Below are positions 49,354-59,076 of a stretch of DNA of 64,000 nucleotides, piece by piece. The DNA is taken from contig JAZNCH010000053.1 of assembly GCA_045587445.1 (NCBI GenBank), forward strand, positions 35,307 through 99,306. The letters are read 5' to 3'. The notes under the pieces are model-generated. The model searched no databases, was not told the DNA's origin, and saw only the letters and a list, made by a program, of their open reading frames with translations. Position 1 is the first letter of the stretch. Each line of letters starts with the position of its first letter. A program made the translations under genes and the position numbers. Source of the DNA: RGIG1995 sp045587445 (GTDB taxonomy: Bacteria; Bacillota; Clostridia; Oscillospirales; CAG-272).

Positions 49354-50325
49354 TTAGTCAAGGTCGGAGAAGTTAATCTCAAAGGTATTAACGACCTTTT
49401 CCTGTGCTTTAAGATACTTTTGAGTACCGTTTTCTACGTTAGCCTTGAAACCGGAGTTTGTTGCAGTCATAGGTTCAAGACCGCATACGTATGTGCCGGA
49501 TTGACAAGCTTTCCATTCGAGGAAGTTTGTGAGAGCTGGGGAGAGATAATTAATTCTAAGGCTTGTGTTAATATCGGGGTTATCGATACCAAAGTACTTT
49601 TCCGAAAGCTCGTGTTCAAACAGCATTTCACCAAAATTGTCCTGAGGAGCCTCCAAATAGTTCCATGCTTCAGGATTTTCCTTTGCCAAAGCGTTAAAAG
49701 GATGACATTTTGTAGAAGGAATAACTATTTTTGCGTTTTCAGAAATAAGCGGATAACCGAGGTTGAAGTGATAGAGCATAGAAAGGTGAGTGTCTGTAAA
49801 GCCTTCGTTTTTAATAACGTCTTTAACGAATATCTTGTCCTCACCGTATTTGCAAGTAATTGAACGTGTCAATGTCATATTTGAACCGAACAAAATAGCT
49901 TCACGCATAACACCTGAGATTGTAACTGAGCTTCCGTCCTCGGGAATTTCGATGTTGAGGTGTTCGCAAGGAGTATTGCTTATTCTGCCGTGAAATGTAA
50001 GCTCGGGATTTGTGCCGTCTGTGCCGCCGTAATTCTTAAGACCGCAGGTAGTCAAAAATCCACCGCCGAAAGAACGAAGCCATACGTTGCCGAGTTCGTT
50101 ATAATATGCGGGATTTACAACACCGTTGGGGGTGTGGAATGCCATATTCTTATTCTTGAAACGTACTGTAAAAAGGTCAAGGCAACGGTCGGGAAGTACT
50201 GTGAAATGAAGATTTGCGCCGTTCCAAATATCAATAGCGCGAGTTCCCTCTGACTTTCCGTTGCTGAATTTGTATTCTCTTACGTCGAATAATTGCATTC
50301 TGTTTCCAATGTACTTGTTGTTCAT
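49354..50325 (-). CDS. DUF4432 / aldose 1-epimerase-like protein
   Basis: The 323-residue protein has the beta-sandwich fold signature of galactose mutarotase-like proteins of the DUF4432 family: LPDRCLDLFTVRFKNKNMAF, WLRSFGGGFLTTCGLKNYGG, HGRISNTPCEHLNI, MLYHFNLGYPLIS and GLEPMTATNSG. The conserved histidines and glutamate support carbohydrate binding, with sugar unknown. ATG 50325 is preceded by AAGAGGTGCGC. It has its own promoter. Confidence 0.82.
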   Translation of the reverse strand: MNNKYIGNRMQLFDVREYKFSNGKSEGTRAIDIWNGANLHFTVLPDRCLDLFTVRFKNKNMAFHTPNGVVNPAYYNELGNVWLRSFGGGFLTTCGLKNYGGTDGTNPELTFHGRISNTPCEHLNIEIPEDGSSVTISGVMREAILFGSNMTLTRSITCKYGEDKIFVKDVIKNEGFTDTHLSMLYHFNLGYPLISENAKIVIPSTKCHPFNALAKENPEAWNYLEAPQDNFGEMLFEHELSEKYFGIDNPDINTSLRINYLSPALTNFLEWKACQSGTYVCGLEPMTATNSGFKANVENGTQKYLKAQEKVVNTFEINFSDLD

Positions 50326-50395
50326 AGCGCACCTCTTTATTATTCATTAATTTTGTACAAAACAATACCCGTTTCTTTCGGATACAGTTAAATAC

Positions 50396-50423
50396 ATTAT
50401 ATCACATTTACGCTTTATTGCAA
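50396..50423 (-). promoter_or_regulatory. promoter of the DUF4432 gene
   Basis: On the minus strand TTGCAA, 16 bases, TATAAT. Confidence 0.6.
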
Positions 50424-50533
50424 GTGTAATTTCAAAAAAATATACACAATTTGCCTGAAACGGTTATATTTACTCTTATAAAGCATTCGTTAAAAACAAA
50501 TTTACTTGTAACATATATATAATCATATAATTA

Positions 50534-50562
50534 TTGACTTTTTATGCAGAAAAGTTTATAAT
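50534..50562 (+). promoter_or_regulatory. promoter of the nusB operon
   Basis: TTGACT (50534-50539), 17 bases, TATAAT (50557-50562), about 40 bases upstream of nusB. Confidence 0.85.
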
Positions 50563-50603
50563 ATACAATGATTAAATGTATAAAAAAGTAAGAGGAGTCA
50601 GAT

Positions 50604-51014
50604 ATGAACAGACGACAGGCACGAGAAAATGTATTTTACTTGGTTTTTGAGGCTGAATTTCAAAAAGAGGAAATTAATTCGGCAGACTTGTTTCAGACAG
50701 CGCAGGATTTAGGAGTTATTGAATATGATGAATTCACCGAACGCGTTTTTTTGGGTGTTATGGCTGAAATTGAGAATATTGATAAAAAGATACAAGAAAA
50801 CGCAAAAGGCTGGAAGATTGAGAGAATATCGAAAGTTTCACTTGCTATTATGCGTATTTGTGTATATGAAATGCTTTACTGTGAAGACGTTCCTTTCAAC
50901 ATTTCAATTAACGAAGCGGTTGAATTGGCAAAAAAATTTGATTATGACAAAGCTCCCGCCTTTATTAACGGAGTTGTAAATAAGATTGCCGAAAACGAAG
51001 GTCTCAAAAAATAA
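50604..51014 (+). CDS. nusB: transcription antitermination factor NusB
   Basis: NusB binds boxA RNA with S10 in rRNA antitermination. The 136-residue protein begins RRQARENVFYLVFEAEF and has WKIERISKVSLAIMRICVYEM, FNISINEAVELAKKF and PAFINGVVNKIAENE. It heads a long operon extending at least to recN. Its stop overlaps the next start. Confidence 0.95.
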   Translation: MNRRQARENVFYLVFEAEFQKEEINSADLFQTAQDLGVIEYDEFTERVFLGVMAEIENIDKKIQENAKGWKIERISKVSLAIMRICVYEMLYCEDVPFNISINEAVELAKKFDYDKAPAFINGVVNKIAENEGLKK

Positions 51015-51937
51015 TGGGTGTTTTTCTCGGTATAGACACGAGTAATTATACAACATCAATGGCGGTATGTGATTCAAAGGGAATACTACTGAATGAAAAG
51101 ATATTACTCGAGGTTAAAGAGGGCGAAAGAGGTCTTAGACAAAGCGACGCTGTGTTTTCTCACATACACAATCTTCCGATTGTTGCGGAACGTATAGGTA
51201 TGCAGAATATTGTTGCTGTTGGCGTTTCTTCAAAACCGCGCGATATTGAAGGCTCGTACATGCCTTGCTTTAAGGCGGGGGAAAGTTTCGCTGATTCTCT
51301 CGGTAGTATACTTGGAGTGCCGGTATATAAATTTTCTCACCAAAACGGACACGTGGTTGCTGCGGCATATTCGGCGGGACGTATGGATTTGGTGGAAAGA
51401 AATTTTAATGCATTTCACGTTTCGGGCGGGACAACTGAAATACTTTTGTGCGACGGACGAGAAGAAAAACTCAAAATAGAAAATATCGGCGGAACACTCG
51501 ATCTTAATGCAGGACAAGCAATTGACAGAACAGGTGTTTTATTGGGGTTGAAGTTTCCTTGCGGACCTGCTTTGGAATCGTTGGCATTGAATGGTAAATT
51601 ATCTGAAAAGCCGAAAATATGCGTTAAGGGATTAAATTGCAATCTGTCGGGACTTGAAAATAAAGTTATAAAATTTAAAGATATGGGAGTTTCTCCCGAA
51701 GACATTGCTTTGTATGCTTTGAAGTACGTTGAAATGACTTTAGATAAGCTTACGGAAAATTTAAGAACGGAATATAATCTGCCGATTATTTTCGCAGGCG
51801 GAGTTATGAGTAACGGAGCTATAAAAAAGGCTTTGTCGAAATACGATGAATCATATTTTGCCGAAAGGGCTTTTTCGGCAGATAATGCAGCAGGTATAGC
51901 GTTACTTGCAAGAGATGCTTATTCAAAAAGCAAATAA
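51014..51937 (+). CDS. TsaD/Kae1 paralogue
   Basis: The 307-residue protein is related to TsaD (t6A synthesis) but is shorter and more divergent. It has GIDTSNYTTSMAV, SHIHNLPIVAE, a degenerate metal site HQNGHVVAAAYS, GGTTEILLCDG and FAGGVMSNGAIKKAL. This paralogue is typical of the nusB-xseA interval in clostridia and is distinct from the true tsaD, which should be elsewhere. Its function is unknown. Start overlaps nusB stop. Confidence 0.75.
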   Translation: MGVFLGIDTSNYTTSMAVCDSKGILLNEKILLEVKEGERGLRQSDAVFSHIHNLPIVAERIGMQNIVAVGVSSKPRDIEGSYMPCFKAGESFADSLGSILGVPVYKFSHQNGHVVAAAYSAGRMDLVERNFNAFHVSGGTTEILLCDGREEKLKIENIGGTLDLNAGQAIDRTGVLLGLKFPCGPALESLALNGKLSEKPKICVKGLNCNLSGLENKVIKFKDMGVSPEDIALYALKYVEMTLDKLTENLRTEYNLPIIFAGGVMSNGAIKKALSKYDESYFAERAFSADNAAGIALLARDAYSKSK

Positions 51938-51955
51938 GAATGAAAGCGAGGGAAT

Positions 51956-53179
51956 ATGGTGTCAGAAGAAACAAGACGGATAATCACCGTTTCCCAATTA
52001 AATGAATATATAAAGGCGGTAATTGAAGGCCAGCCGGTACTTCGGAGTTTGTTTGTAAAAGGTGAGATTTCAAATTTTACAAATCACTATAAGACGGGAC
52101 ATTTTTATTTTACGTTGAAAGATGAAAACAGTCTTATAAGATGTATTATGTTCAAGGGATTTGCAGAAAAACTAAAATTTATTCCCGAAAACGGTATGAA
52201 GATTATTCTGCACGGAAAGGTATCTGCATACCCAAAAGACGGTCAGTATCAGCTTTATGCAGATAATATGGAGCCTGATGGCATAGGTGCTCTGTATATA
52301 GCTTACGAACAGCTTAAAGCAAAACTTGAAAAAGAGGGATTATTTAATCCTGCATACAAAAAGCCGTTACCGAAGATACCAAAAAGGGTTGGCATAATAA
52401 CTTCTCCTACGGGGGCAGCAATAAGAGATATTATAAATATTCTCGGCAGACGCTTTCCTTATGCCGAAGGTGTTTTGTATCCGGCACTTGTTCAGGGAGA
52501 CGGAGCACCCGCTCAGCTTATTGCAGGTATGAAATACTTTAACGTTGCTAATAACGTTGACGTTATTATTATAGGCAGAGGCGGCGGCTCTATAGAGGAT
52601 TTGTGGGCATTTAACGACGAGACCTTGGCTCGTGAAATATTTGCTTCTAAAATTCCGGTAATTTCGGCTGTAGGGCATGAGACCGACTTTACGATATGCG
52701 ATTTTGTTGCAGACAGACGAGCACCGACACCGTCGGCGGCCGCAGAACTTGCAGTTCCCGAAACTATGGAACTGAAACAAAAAATATTGAATATAATCGG
52801 CAGAATGGATATGCTGATTATGCATAACATAAAAAACAACAGACAAAAGCTTAACGAACTTGCGGGAAAGCGGGTTTTAAATACTCCCGATTACATTGTA
52901 GACGACAGACGTTTTCAGCTTATGAATCTTGATGCGAGGATGGAAAACGGTATGAAGTATTCATTGAGCATAAAAAAAGAAGCTTTTGCACGTTATACGT
53001 CAAAGCTTGAGGCTTTGAATCCGATGTCTGTTATTTCGCGCGGATATTCGGCTGTTTTTTCTGACGGCGGACAGCTTATAAAAAGTGTTGACCAGGTTGA
53101 AGTGGGAGATAGATTAAACTTTAAGACAGTAGACGGAACCGTATCTGCTGAGGTGAAAGGAAAGATTAAGAATGGATAA
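51956..53179 (+). CDS. xseA: exodeoxyribonuclease VII large subunit
   Basis: XseA with XseB forms exonuclease VII, which degrades single-stranded DNA from both ends. The 407-residue protein has the N-terminal OB fold (LFVKGEISNFTNHYKTGHFY), the catalytic region PKRVGIITSPTGAAIRDI, IIIGRGGGSIEDLWAFNDE and VGHETDFTICDFVADRRAPTPSAAAE, and a coiled-coil tail. GAGGGAAT precedes ATG 51956. Confidence 0.96.
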   Translation: MVSEETRRIITVSQLNEYIKAVIEGQPVLRSLFVKGEISNFTNHYKTGHFYFTLKDENSLIRCIMFKGFAEKLKFIPENGMKIILHGKVSAYPKDGQYQLYADNMEPDGIGALYIAYEQLKAKLEKEGLFNPAYKKPLPKIPKRVGIITSPTGAAIRDIINILGRRFPYAEGVLYPALVQGDGAPAQLIAGMKYFNVANNVDVIIIGRGGGSIEDLWAFNDETLAREIFASKIPVISAVGHETDFTICDFVADRRAPTPSAAAELAVPETMELKQKILNIIGRMDMLIMHNIKNNRQKLNELAGKRVLNTPDYIVDDRRFQLMNLDARMENGMKYSLSIKKEAFARYTSKLEALNPMSVISRGYSAVFSDGGQLIKSVDQVEVGDRLNFKTVDGTVSAEVKGKIKNG

Positions 53180-53405
53180 CAATATTACATTTGAACAGGC
53201 TTTGGCAAGACTTGAAGAGATAGTAAGAATGCTTGAGAGCGGCTCGGCACCGCTTGATAAATCACTTGAATATTTTGAAGAGGGCGTAAAACTTGTTAAG
53301 ATGTGTAACGTTCAGCTTGACAACGTTGAGCAGAGAATAAAGATTCTGTCAAAAAATGATTCGGGCGAAATGACAGAAAGCGATTTTGTCGGAGGCAGAG
53401 AATGA
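53172..53405 (+). CDS. xseB: exodeoxyribonuclease VII small subunit
   Basis: The 77-residue helical hairpin has FEQALARLEEIVRMLESGSA and LDKSLEYFEEGVKLVKMC, the XseB signature. Start overlaps xseA by eight bases. Confidence 0.95.
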   Translation: MDNNITFEQALARLEEIVRMLESGSAPLDKSLEYFEEGVKLVKMCNVQLDNVEQRIKILSKNDSGEMTESDFVGGRE

Positions 53406-54280
53406 ACTTCAAGGAGTTACTTAAATCAGACCTGTTGCTTATAGATGAAGCCCTTGAAAACTATCTTGTTTCAAAAGACGAGATGTTTCCAAAGTTGTTT
53501 GAATCAATGAAATACACGACTATGGCGGGGGGGAAAAGAATAAGAGCGTTTTTGACTCTTATGTTCGCGCGTCTTTCGGGCGGTACGATTGAAAGTGCTG
53601 TTCCGTTTGCCTGTGCTTTAGAAATGATACACGCATACTCTCTTATTCATGATGACCTGCCTTGTATGGATGATGATGATATGAGAAGAGGGAAACCATC
53701 GAATCATATTGTTTACGGAGAAGCGAATGCGTTGTTAGCGGGTGATGCTTTGCTGACGTATTCTTTTGAATTATGTGCTTTAAATAAATACGTTGAACCC
53801 TCTCTTGCTGCAAAAGCTGTTGCATATCTTGCAAAATTTGCAGGACCTTGCGGAATGGTTGGAGGACAGGTTCTTGACCTTGAGGGAGAGAGAAGAAAGC
53901 TTAATCGAGATGAACTTCACCATGTTCACGATTTAAAGACAAGCGCACTTATTCAGGCGGCTTGCGTTCTCGGCTGCTGTACTTCCGAGAACGGCGAAAA
54001 ATTTATTGAAAGTGCCAAAACTTACGGAAAGAATATTGGACTTGCATTTCAAGTTGTTGATGATGTTCTTGACGTGATAAGCGATGAGGCTACATTGGGA
54101 AAGCCCATAGGTAGTGATGCTGAAAATAATAAGACAACATATATGGATTTTATGACTCTCGAGGAAGCTAAGGAATATGCAAAAAAGCTTACCGACGAAG
54201 CATGTGCTGTAATTGGTGTAGGAGAAGCTGCAGAAGTGTTAAAAGAACTTGCTTATTACTTGCTTGAAAGAAAGAATTAG
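53402..54280 (+). CDS. ispA: polyprenyl (farnesyl/geranylgeranyl) diphosphate synthase
   Basis: The enzyme elongates allylic diphosphates with IPP in isoprenoid synthesis. The 292-residue protein has GGKRIRAFL, the first aspartate-rich motif DDLPCMDDDDMRRG, GQVLDLEGE and the second motif FQVVDDVLDV. Start overlaps xseB by four bases. dxs, often the next gene, is missing here. Confidence 0.94.
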   Translation: MNFKELLKSDLLLIDEALENYLVSKDEMFPKLFESMKYTTMAGGKRIRAFLTLMFARLSGGTIESAVPFACALEMIHAYSLIHDDLPCMDDDDMRRGKPSNHIVYGEANALLAGDALLTYSFELCALNKYVEPSLAAKAVAYLAKFAGPCGMVGGQVLDLEGERRKLNRDELHHVHDLKTSALIQAACVLGCCTSENGEKFIESAKTYGKNIGLAFQVVDDVLDVISDEATLGKPIGSDAENNKTTYMDFMTLEEAKEYAKKLTDEACAVIGVGEAAEVLKELAYYLLERKN

Positions 54281-54283
54281 AAA

Positions 54284-55009
54284 ATGCGTCTTGATGTATA
54301 TTTAACTGACAATAATATTTTTGAAAGCCGAAAAAAAGCCACCGATAATATTAAGGGTGGTTGTGTTTCGGTTGACGGAAAAATAATAAACAAACCCTCG
54401 TATTGCGTTGACGGTTCGGAAAGAATTGAGATTATAGGGACCTTTTGTCCCTATGTTGGAAGAGGCGGTTTTAAACTTGAGGGAGCTCTTGATTCTTTTA
54501 ATATTGACGTGAAAGGTTTTGTATGCGTGGATATAGGTTCTTCGACAGGTGGGTTCACTGACTGTTTGTTGCAAAGAGGGGCGTCAAAGGTTTTTGCTGT
54601 AGATTCGGGTAAAGGGCAGCTTCATTCAAAACTTCGCGAAGATAAAAGAGTGGTTTGTATCGAAGAATTTAATGCAAGACATCTTTCTGTAAAAGAATTG
54701 GGCGAAGAAGTTGATTTAGCTGTTATGGATGTATCTTTTATTTCGCAAACACTTCTATATCAGAATGTTTCTTCGGTGCTCAAAAAAGGCGGAATGTTTA
54801 TTTCGTTAATAAAACCTCAGTTTGAAGCGGGAAAAAAGCATGTCGGAAAAAACGGTATAGTAAAAGACGAAAAGATACATAAGTCGGTTTGCGAAGATAT
54901 AAAAGAAAACGCATTTGTTTACGGACTTCAATGTATTGAAATAATTGAATCTCCTATTCGCGGCGGCGACGGCAACAAAGAGTTTTTAGGGTTGTTCAGA
55001 TTAAAATAA
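54284..55009 (+). CDS. tlyA: TlyA-family rRNA 2'-O-methyltransferase
   Basis: TlyA methylates 2'-hydroxyls of 16S/23S rRNA cytidines. The 241-residue protein has an N-terminal S4 RNA-binding domain (residues 1-60, RLDVYLTDNNIFESRKKATD) and a FtsJ-like methyltransferase with VDIGSSTGGFTDCLLQRGA and AVDSGKGQL, then LAVMDVSFISQT. Hemolysin A is an older name for this family. Confidence 0.93.
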   Translation: MRLDVYLTDNNIFESRKKATDNIKGGCVSVDGKIINKPSYCVDGSERIEIIGTFCPYVGRGGFKLEGALDSFNIDVKGFVCVDIGSSTGGFTDCLLQRGASKVFAVDSGKGQLHSKLREDKRVVCIEEFNARHLSVKELGEEVDLAVMDVSFISQTLLYQNVSSVLKKGGMFISLIKPQFEAGKKHVGKNGIVKDEKIHKSVCEDIKENAFVYGLQCIEIIESPIRGGDGNKEFLGLFRLK

Positions 55010-55030
55010 TAACACATCGGAGAATGTGAT

Positions 55031-55879
55031 ATGGAAAAAATTGCGTTGATTATTAAGAAGTATACACAGGAGGGAATGGCAGTAGCCAAAGAGGCTGTTG
55101 ATATATTATCTGAACAGGGCTGTGAATTATATCTTCCCGATAAAAGTATGGGATATATAGGACAGAAAGAAAATGTTTTTTACCGCAACGAAAGCTGCAT
55201 ATTTGATGGTGCGGAAGCTGTTATTGTTCTTGGCGGAGACGGGTCAATAATGCGTACCGCCCACAGAACAAGATTACCTATTCTGGGGGTGAATTTGGGG
55301 AGGATAGGTTATATGGCAGAGCTTGAAACCAATGAGCTTCAAATGATTAAAGCTCTTTTAAACGACAGTTTTTCTATAGAAAATAGAATGATGATTAAAT
55401 ATTCGGTAGAAAAAAATGGCAAAAAAACGGCTGAAGCTAACGTGCTCAACGAAATTGTGCTTTCAAAGGGCGGTTATTTTACTATGCCTGAAATTGAGCT
55501 TGTGTGCAATAGAGAAGAGGTCGGAAAATATTTTGCAGACGGCTTGATATGTGCAACACCAACCGGCTCTACTGCATACTCTCTTGCGGCAGGCGGCTCG
55601 ATAATCGATCCCGGTATGGAATGTTTTGGTGTTTCTCAAATTTGTCCGCAGTCTTTTTATGCAAAGCCGTTGATTTTCGGAGGAGAATCTGTTCTCGAAT
55701 TCAAAAAAGGAAGCAGAGGACACGGAAAAGTTGTTCTCACGGGAGATGGGGATTTTGTATGTGAAATTGAATCGGGGGACGTTGTTACAGTTAAAAAGAG
55801 CGATGTATATACCAAGCTGATTAAAATAAAGAAAAATAATTTTTACAGCGTTATGCGCAGTAAGATGACCGAAATATAA
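55031..55879 (+). CDS. nadK: NAD kinase
   Basis: NadK phosphorylates NAD to NADP. The 282-residue protein has IVLGGDGSIMRTAHR, GVNLGRIGYMAELE, ATPTGSTAYSLAAGG with SIIDP and a C-terminal VVLTGDGDF. Length and motifs are typical. Confidence 0.95.
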   Translation: MEKIALIIKKYTQEGMAVAKEAVDILSEQGCELYLPDKSMGYIGQKENVFYRNESCIFDGAEAVIVLGGDGSIMRTAHRTRLPILGVNLGRIGYMAELETNELQMIKALLNDSFSIENRMMIKYSVEKNGKKTAEANVLNEIVLSKGGYFTMPEIELVCNREEVGKYFADGLICATPTGSTAYSLAAGGSIIDPGMECFGVSQICPQSFYAKPLIFGGESVLEFKKGSRGHGKVVLTGDGDFVCEIESGDVVTVKKSDVYTKLIKIKKNNFYSVMRSKMTEI

Positions 55880-55893
55880 AAAGAGGAAATAAA

Positions 55894-56349
55894 ATGAAAA
55901 AAGAAAGACAGAAGAAGATACTTGAGATAATAGAGCGTTATAACGTCGGAACTCAGGAAGATTTAACGGATAGATTGCGCGAAGAGGGATATAAAGTTAC
56001 CCAAGCAACTGCTTCGCGTGATATTCGTGAGCTCAATCTTGTTAAAGTGTCCGTTGACGGTGTTTCGTATAAGTACGCAGTAGCACCTAAAGAGGATATA
56101 AATATTTCAATTAAGTATAAAAATATACTTAGAGAAACACTTATAAGTGCTGATTTCGCATGCCATACAGTTGTTTTAAAGACGTATTCCGGGATGGCTC
56201 AAGCGGCGGCGGCAGCTATAGATAACATGGGCTGGAATGAAATAGTGGGCTCTGTTGCGGGGGATGATACGATTTTGATAATTATGCGCAGTGACGAGAG
56301 TGCAAAAGATTTTTATTCAAAATTCAACAATCTTATCGCCCAAAAATAA
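55894..56349 (+). CDS. argR: arginine repressor
   Basis: ArgR/AhrC represses arginine synthesis and activates catabolism. The 151-residue protein has the winged-helix domain (RQKKILEIIERYNVGTQEDL, QATASRDIRELNLVKV) and the arginine-binding oligomerisation domain (MAQAAAAAIDNMGWNEIVGSVAGDDTILII). Conserved position between nadK and recN. Confidence 0.94.
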   Translation: MKKERQKKILEIIERYNVGTQEDLTDRLREEGYKVTQATASRDIRELNLVKVSVDGVSYKYAVAPKEDINISIKYKNILRETLISADFACHTVVLKTYSGMAQAAAAAIDNMGWNEIVGSVAGDDTILIIMRSDESAKDFYSKFNNLIAQK

Positions 56350-56376
56350 ATTTAGCAAAAAGGGGTGAATGCGTTA

Positions 56377-58056
56377 ATGCTTTCATCATTACATATAGAG
56401 AATATTGCTGTTATACGATGTGCGGATATTGATATAGAAAAAGGCTTTACCGTCTTAACGGGTGAGACAGGTGCCGGTAAATCAATTATAATTGATTCTA
56501 TAAACTTCCTTATGGGTAACCGTACGGGAAAAGAGCTTATAAGAAACGGAGAAAACAGGGCACTCGTTTCTGCTATATTTACAGATATACCACAGATGGT
56601 ACTCGACAAGTTTTCAGAGCTTGGTTTTTCGGCTGATGAAAACGGGGAAATGTTTTTGCAGAGAACGCTTAGTGTCGACGGAAAATCCCAAGTCAAAATT
56701 AACGGAAGAGCATGTACTGCATCTATTTTGAAAGACGTAGCCGGACTGCTTATAAACATTCACGGTCAGCACGACAGCAAATATCTGCTTGAAAGTAAAT
56801 ATCATATAGATATTTTGGATTCTTTTGCCGAAAACGGACAAAGCCTTTCGGAATACAAAGAACACTACGAAAAAATGAACGAACTTGCTGCAAAAATAAA
56901 AGAGATACAAATAAGCGAGGGCGAAAAAGAAAGACTTACCGAAATTTTAACGTATCAAATTAAAGATATTGATAACGCAAAATTAAAGAACGGCGAAGAA
57001 GAACAGCTTTTGTCAAGAGAAAGTATTTTAAGAAACAGCGAAAACATATTAAAACAAATAAGATTTTGCTATAAAGCACTTTATTCAAACGACAAGGGTG
57101 TTACAGCATCGACTTTAGCAAGAAAATCTGCAGACGCGTTGAATTCGGTTTCCGATATGGTACCCGATTTTAAGGAAATGGCTGAAAAGCTTAACAATTT
57201 TGCTTATGAAATGGAAGAGATAGCTATTAGCGCGAAAGATGCAGTGGGGGATATAAGTCTTGACCCGCTTCTTGAATTGAACGAGGTTCAAGTACGCCTT
57301 GACCTTATTCATAAGCTAAAAAGAAAATACGGCAACACCGTTGAAGAGATACTTGAATACAGAGACAAGAGAGCTGAAGAGTTAGATAATATAACTCGAA
57401 GTGAAGAAAAAAACGAAGAATTGCAGAGAGAATACAATATTGTTAAAGAAAAAGCAGAAAAGGTTGCAAAGGTCATAACACAAAATAGACTAAAAGCAGC
57501 TGAGTTGCTTCAAAATTCCGTTTGTGAATGTCTCTCCTTTCTTGAAATGCCTAAGGTTAAATTTAAAGTGCTTGTTGAAGACTGCGGTAAATTTACGTCA
57601 AAGGGTAAAAATGACGTTTGTTTTATGTTGTCCGCAAATCCGGGGGAGCCGTTAAAGCCTTTGTCAAAAATAGCTTCGGGCGGCGAACTTTCAAGAATAA
57701 TGCTTGCTATTAAAAGCGTGTTGAGAGAAAAAGAGAGTACCGGTACAGTAGTTTTTGATGAGGTCGATTCCGGCGTTTCCGGTAAGACTTCTCAAAAAAT
57801 AGGAATAAAATTAAAACAAACTTCCGAAAGCTGTCAGGTTATTTGTATAACCCACTCGGCACAAATAGCTGCATTGGCTGATGAGCATTTGTTTATTTCA
57901 AAGAATGAACTCAACGGAAGAGTGGAGACCAATGTCAGACGCTTAGATTATTCAGCGCGAATAAGAGAAATTGCAAGAATAATGGGCGGTCAGGACATAA
58001 CCGATGTTTTGCTTTCAAGTGCAAAAGAATTGATTGATACTTCTAAAAAATATTAA
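56377..58056 (+). CDS. recN: DNA repair ATPase RecN
   Basis: RecN is an SMC-like protein acting at double-strand breaks. The 559-residue protein has Walker A TGETGAGKSI near the N-terminus, the INGRACTASILKDVAGLLINIHGQ motif, a long coiled coil, ISKIASGGELSRIMLAIKSV (signature) and the Walker B VVFDEVDSGVSG. ATG 56377 is chosen; the GTG at 56365 overlaps AAGGGG. End of the nusB cluster. Confidence 0.95.
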   Translation: MLSSLHIENIAVIRCADIDIEKGFTVLTGETGAGKSIIIDSINFLMGNRTGKELIRNGENRALVSAIFTDIPQMVLDKFSELGFSADENGEMFLQRTLSVDGKSQVKINGRACTASILKDVAGLLINIHGQHDSKYLLESKYHIDILDSFAENGQSLSEYKEHYEKMNELAAKIKEIQISEGEKERLTEILTYQIKDIDNAKLKNGEEEQLLSRESILRNSENILKQIRFCYKALYSNDKGVTASTLARKSADALNSVSDMVPDFKEMAEKLNNFAYEMEEIAISAKDAVGDISLDPLLELNEVQVRLDLIHKLKRKYGNTVEEILEYRDKRAEELDNITRSEEKNEELQREYNIVKEKAEKVAKVITQNRLKAAELLQNSVCECLSFLEMPKVKFKVLVEDCGKFTSKGKNDVCFMLSANPGEPLKPLSKIASGGELSRIMLAIKSVLREKESTGTVVFDEVDSGVSGKTSQKIGIKLKQTSESCQVICITHSAQIAALADEHLFISKNELNGRVETNVRRLDYSARIREIARIMGGQDITDVLLSSAKELIDTSKKY

Positions 58057-58132
58057 AATATGTGAAGTTTGTTTAATAGACGACATATACTAACTGTATA
58101 TTGATTTTTACAAAAACTAAAGGGGAAATGTT

Positions 58133-59041
58133 ATGTTAGAATGTTCTAATTTAGAGCAGTTTATGAAAGAATGTGCGTCCCTTGATTTTGAGAAGAATGT
58201 TTCACTTGCTGAGCATTCCACCATCAAGGTCGGCGGAAATGCAGATTATGTGGCATATCCAAAATCAGAAAGTGCATTGTGTGCTTTGGTTGATTATCTT
58301 AATGACGAGGGGATAAAATACGCAGTTGTTGGAAATGGCAGTAATTTGATATTTGCCGATGAAGGCTATAGGGGCGTTATTGTAATAACCAACCATCTAA
58401 AAAAAATAAGAAAAACAAGAAACACTCTGTATGCGGAATGCGGTGTATCCTTGACTGCACTTGCAGTTTATGCACAGAAACACGGTTTGTCGGGACTTGA
58501 ATTTGCTTACGGTATTCCGGGAACTGTCGGCGGTGCAGTTTATATGAATGCAGGCGCATACGGCGGTGAAATTAAAGACGTTTTACAGAAGAGTGCATAT
58601 TTTGACCTATCCATATCTAAACGATGCGAGCTGTATAATGCAGGGCATAAGTTTGGCTACAGGGACAGTATCTATGAATCAAATAATAACGTTATTCTTT
58701 CCGCAGTTTTTGAATTAAACCAGAAGGAGCCTGCCGAAATTAAAGCTGAAATGGACGGATATATGGCTGCAAGAAAAGAAAAACAGCCGCTTGATTATCC
58801 AAGTGCGGGAAGTACATTTAAAAGATGCGAGGGGCATTATACTGCACAGATGATTGACGAACTTGGATTAAAAGGCTTCTCTGTCGGCGGTGCACAAGTG
58901 TCCGAAAAGCACGCGGGATTTGTTATAAATAAGGGAAATGCAACTTCAAAGGATATTAAAGAGCTTATTAAGATAATTAAGCAGAAAATAAAAGAAAAGT
59001 ACGATATAGATATTCAAGAAGAAGTTAAATATATAGACTGA
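58133..59041 (+). CDS. murB: UDP-N-acetylenolpyruvoylglucosamine reductase
   Basis: MurB makes UDP-MurNAc in peptidoglycan synthesis using FAD and NADPH. The 302-residue protein has STIKVGGNADYVAYP, GNGSNLIFAD, GIPGTVGGAVYMNAGAYGGE, the catalytic SAGSTFKR and AGFVINKGNAT. First of a murB-rapZ-whiA-dnaE run. Confidence 0.96.
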   Translation: MLECSNLEQFMKECASLDFEKNVSLAEHSTIKVGGNADYVAYPKSESALCALVDYLNDEGIKYAVVGNGSNLIFADEGYRGVIVITNHLKKIRKTRNTLYAECGVSLTALAVYAQKHGLSGLEFAYGIPGTVGGAVYMNAGAYGGEIKDVLQKSAYFDLSISKRCELYNAGHKFGYRDSIYESNNNVILSAVFELNQKEPAEIKAEMDGYMAARKEKQPLDYPSAGSTFKRCEGHYTAQMIDELGLKGFSVGGAQVSEKHAGFVINKGNATSKDIKELIKIIKQKIKEKYDIDIQEEVKYID

Positions 59042-59076
59042 AAAGCTTGATAAATGTAAAAACAGGGTAGAAATAT

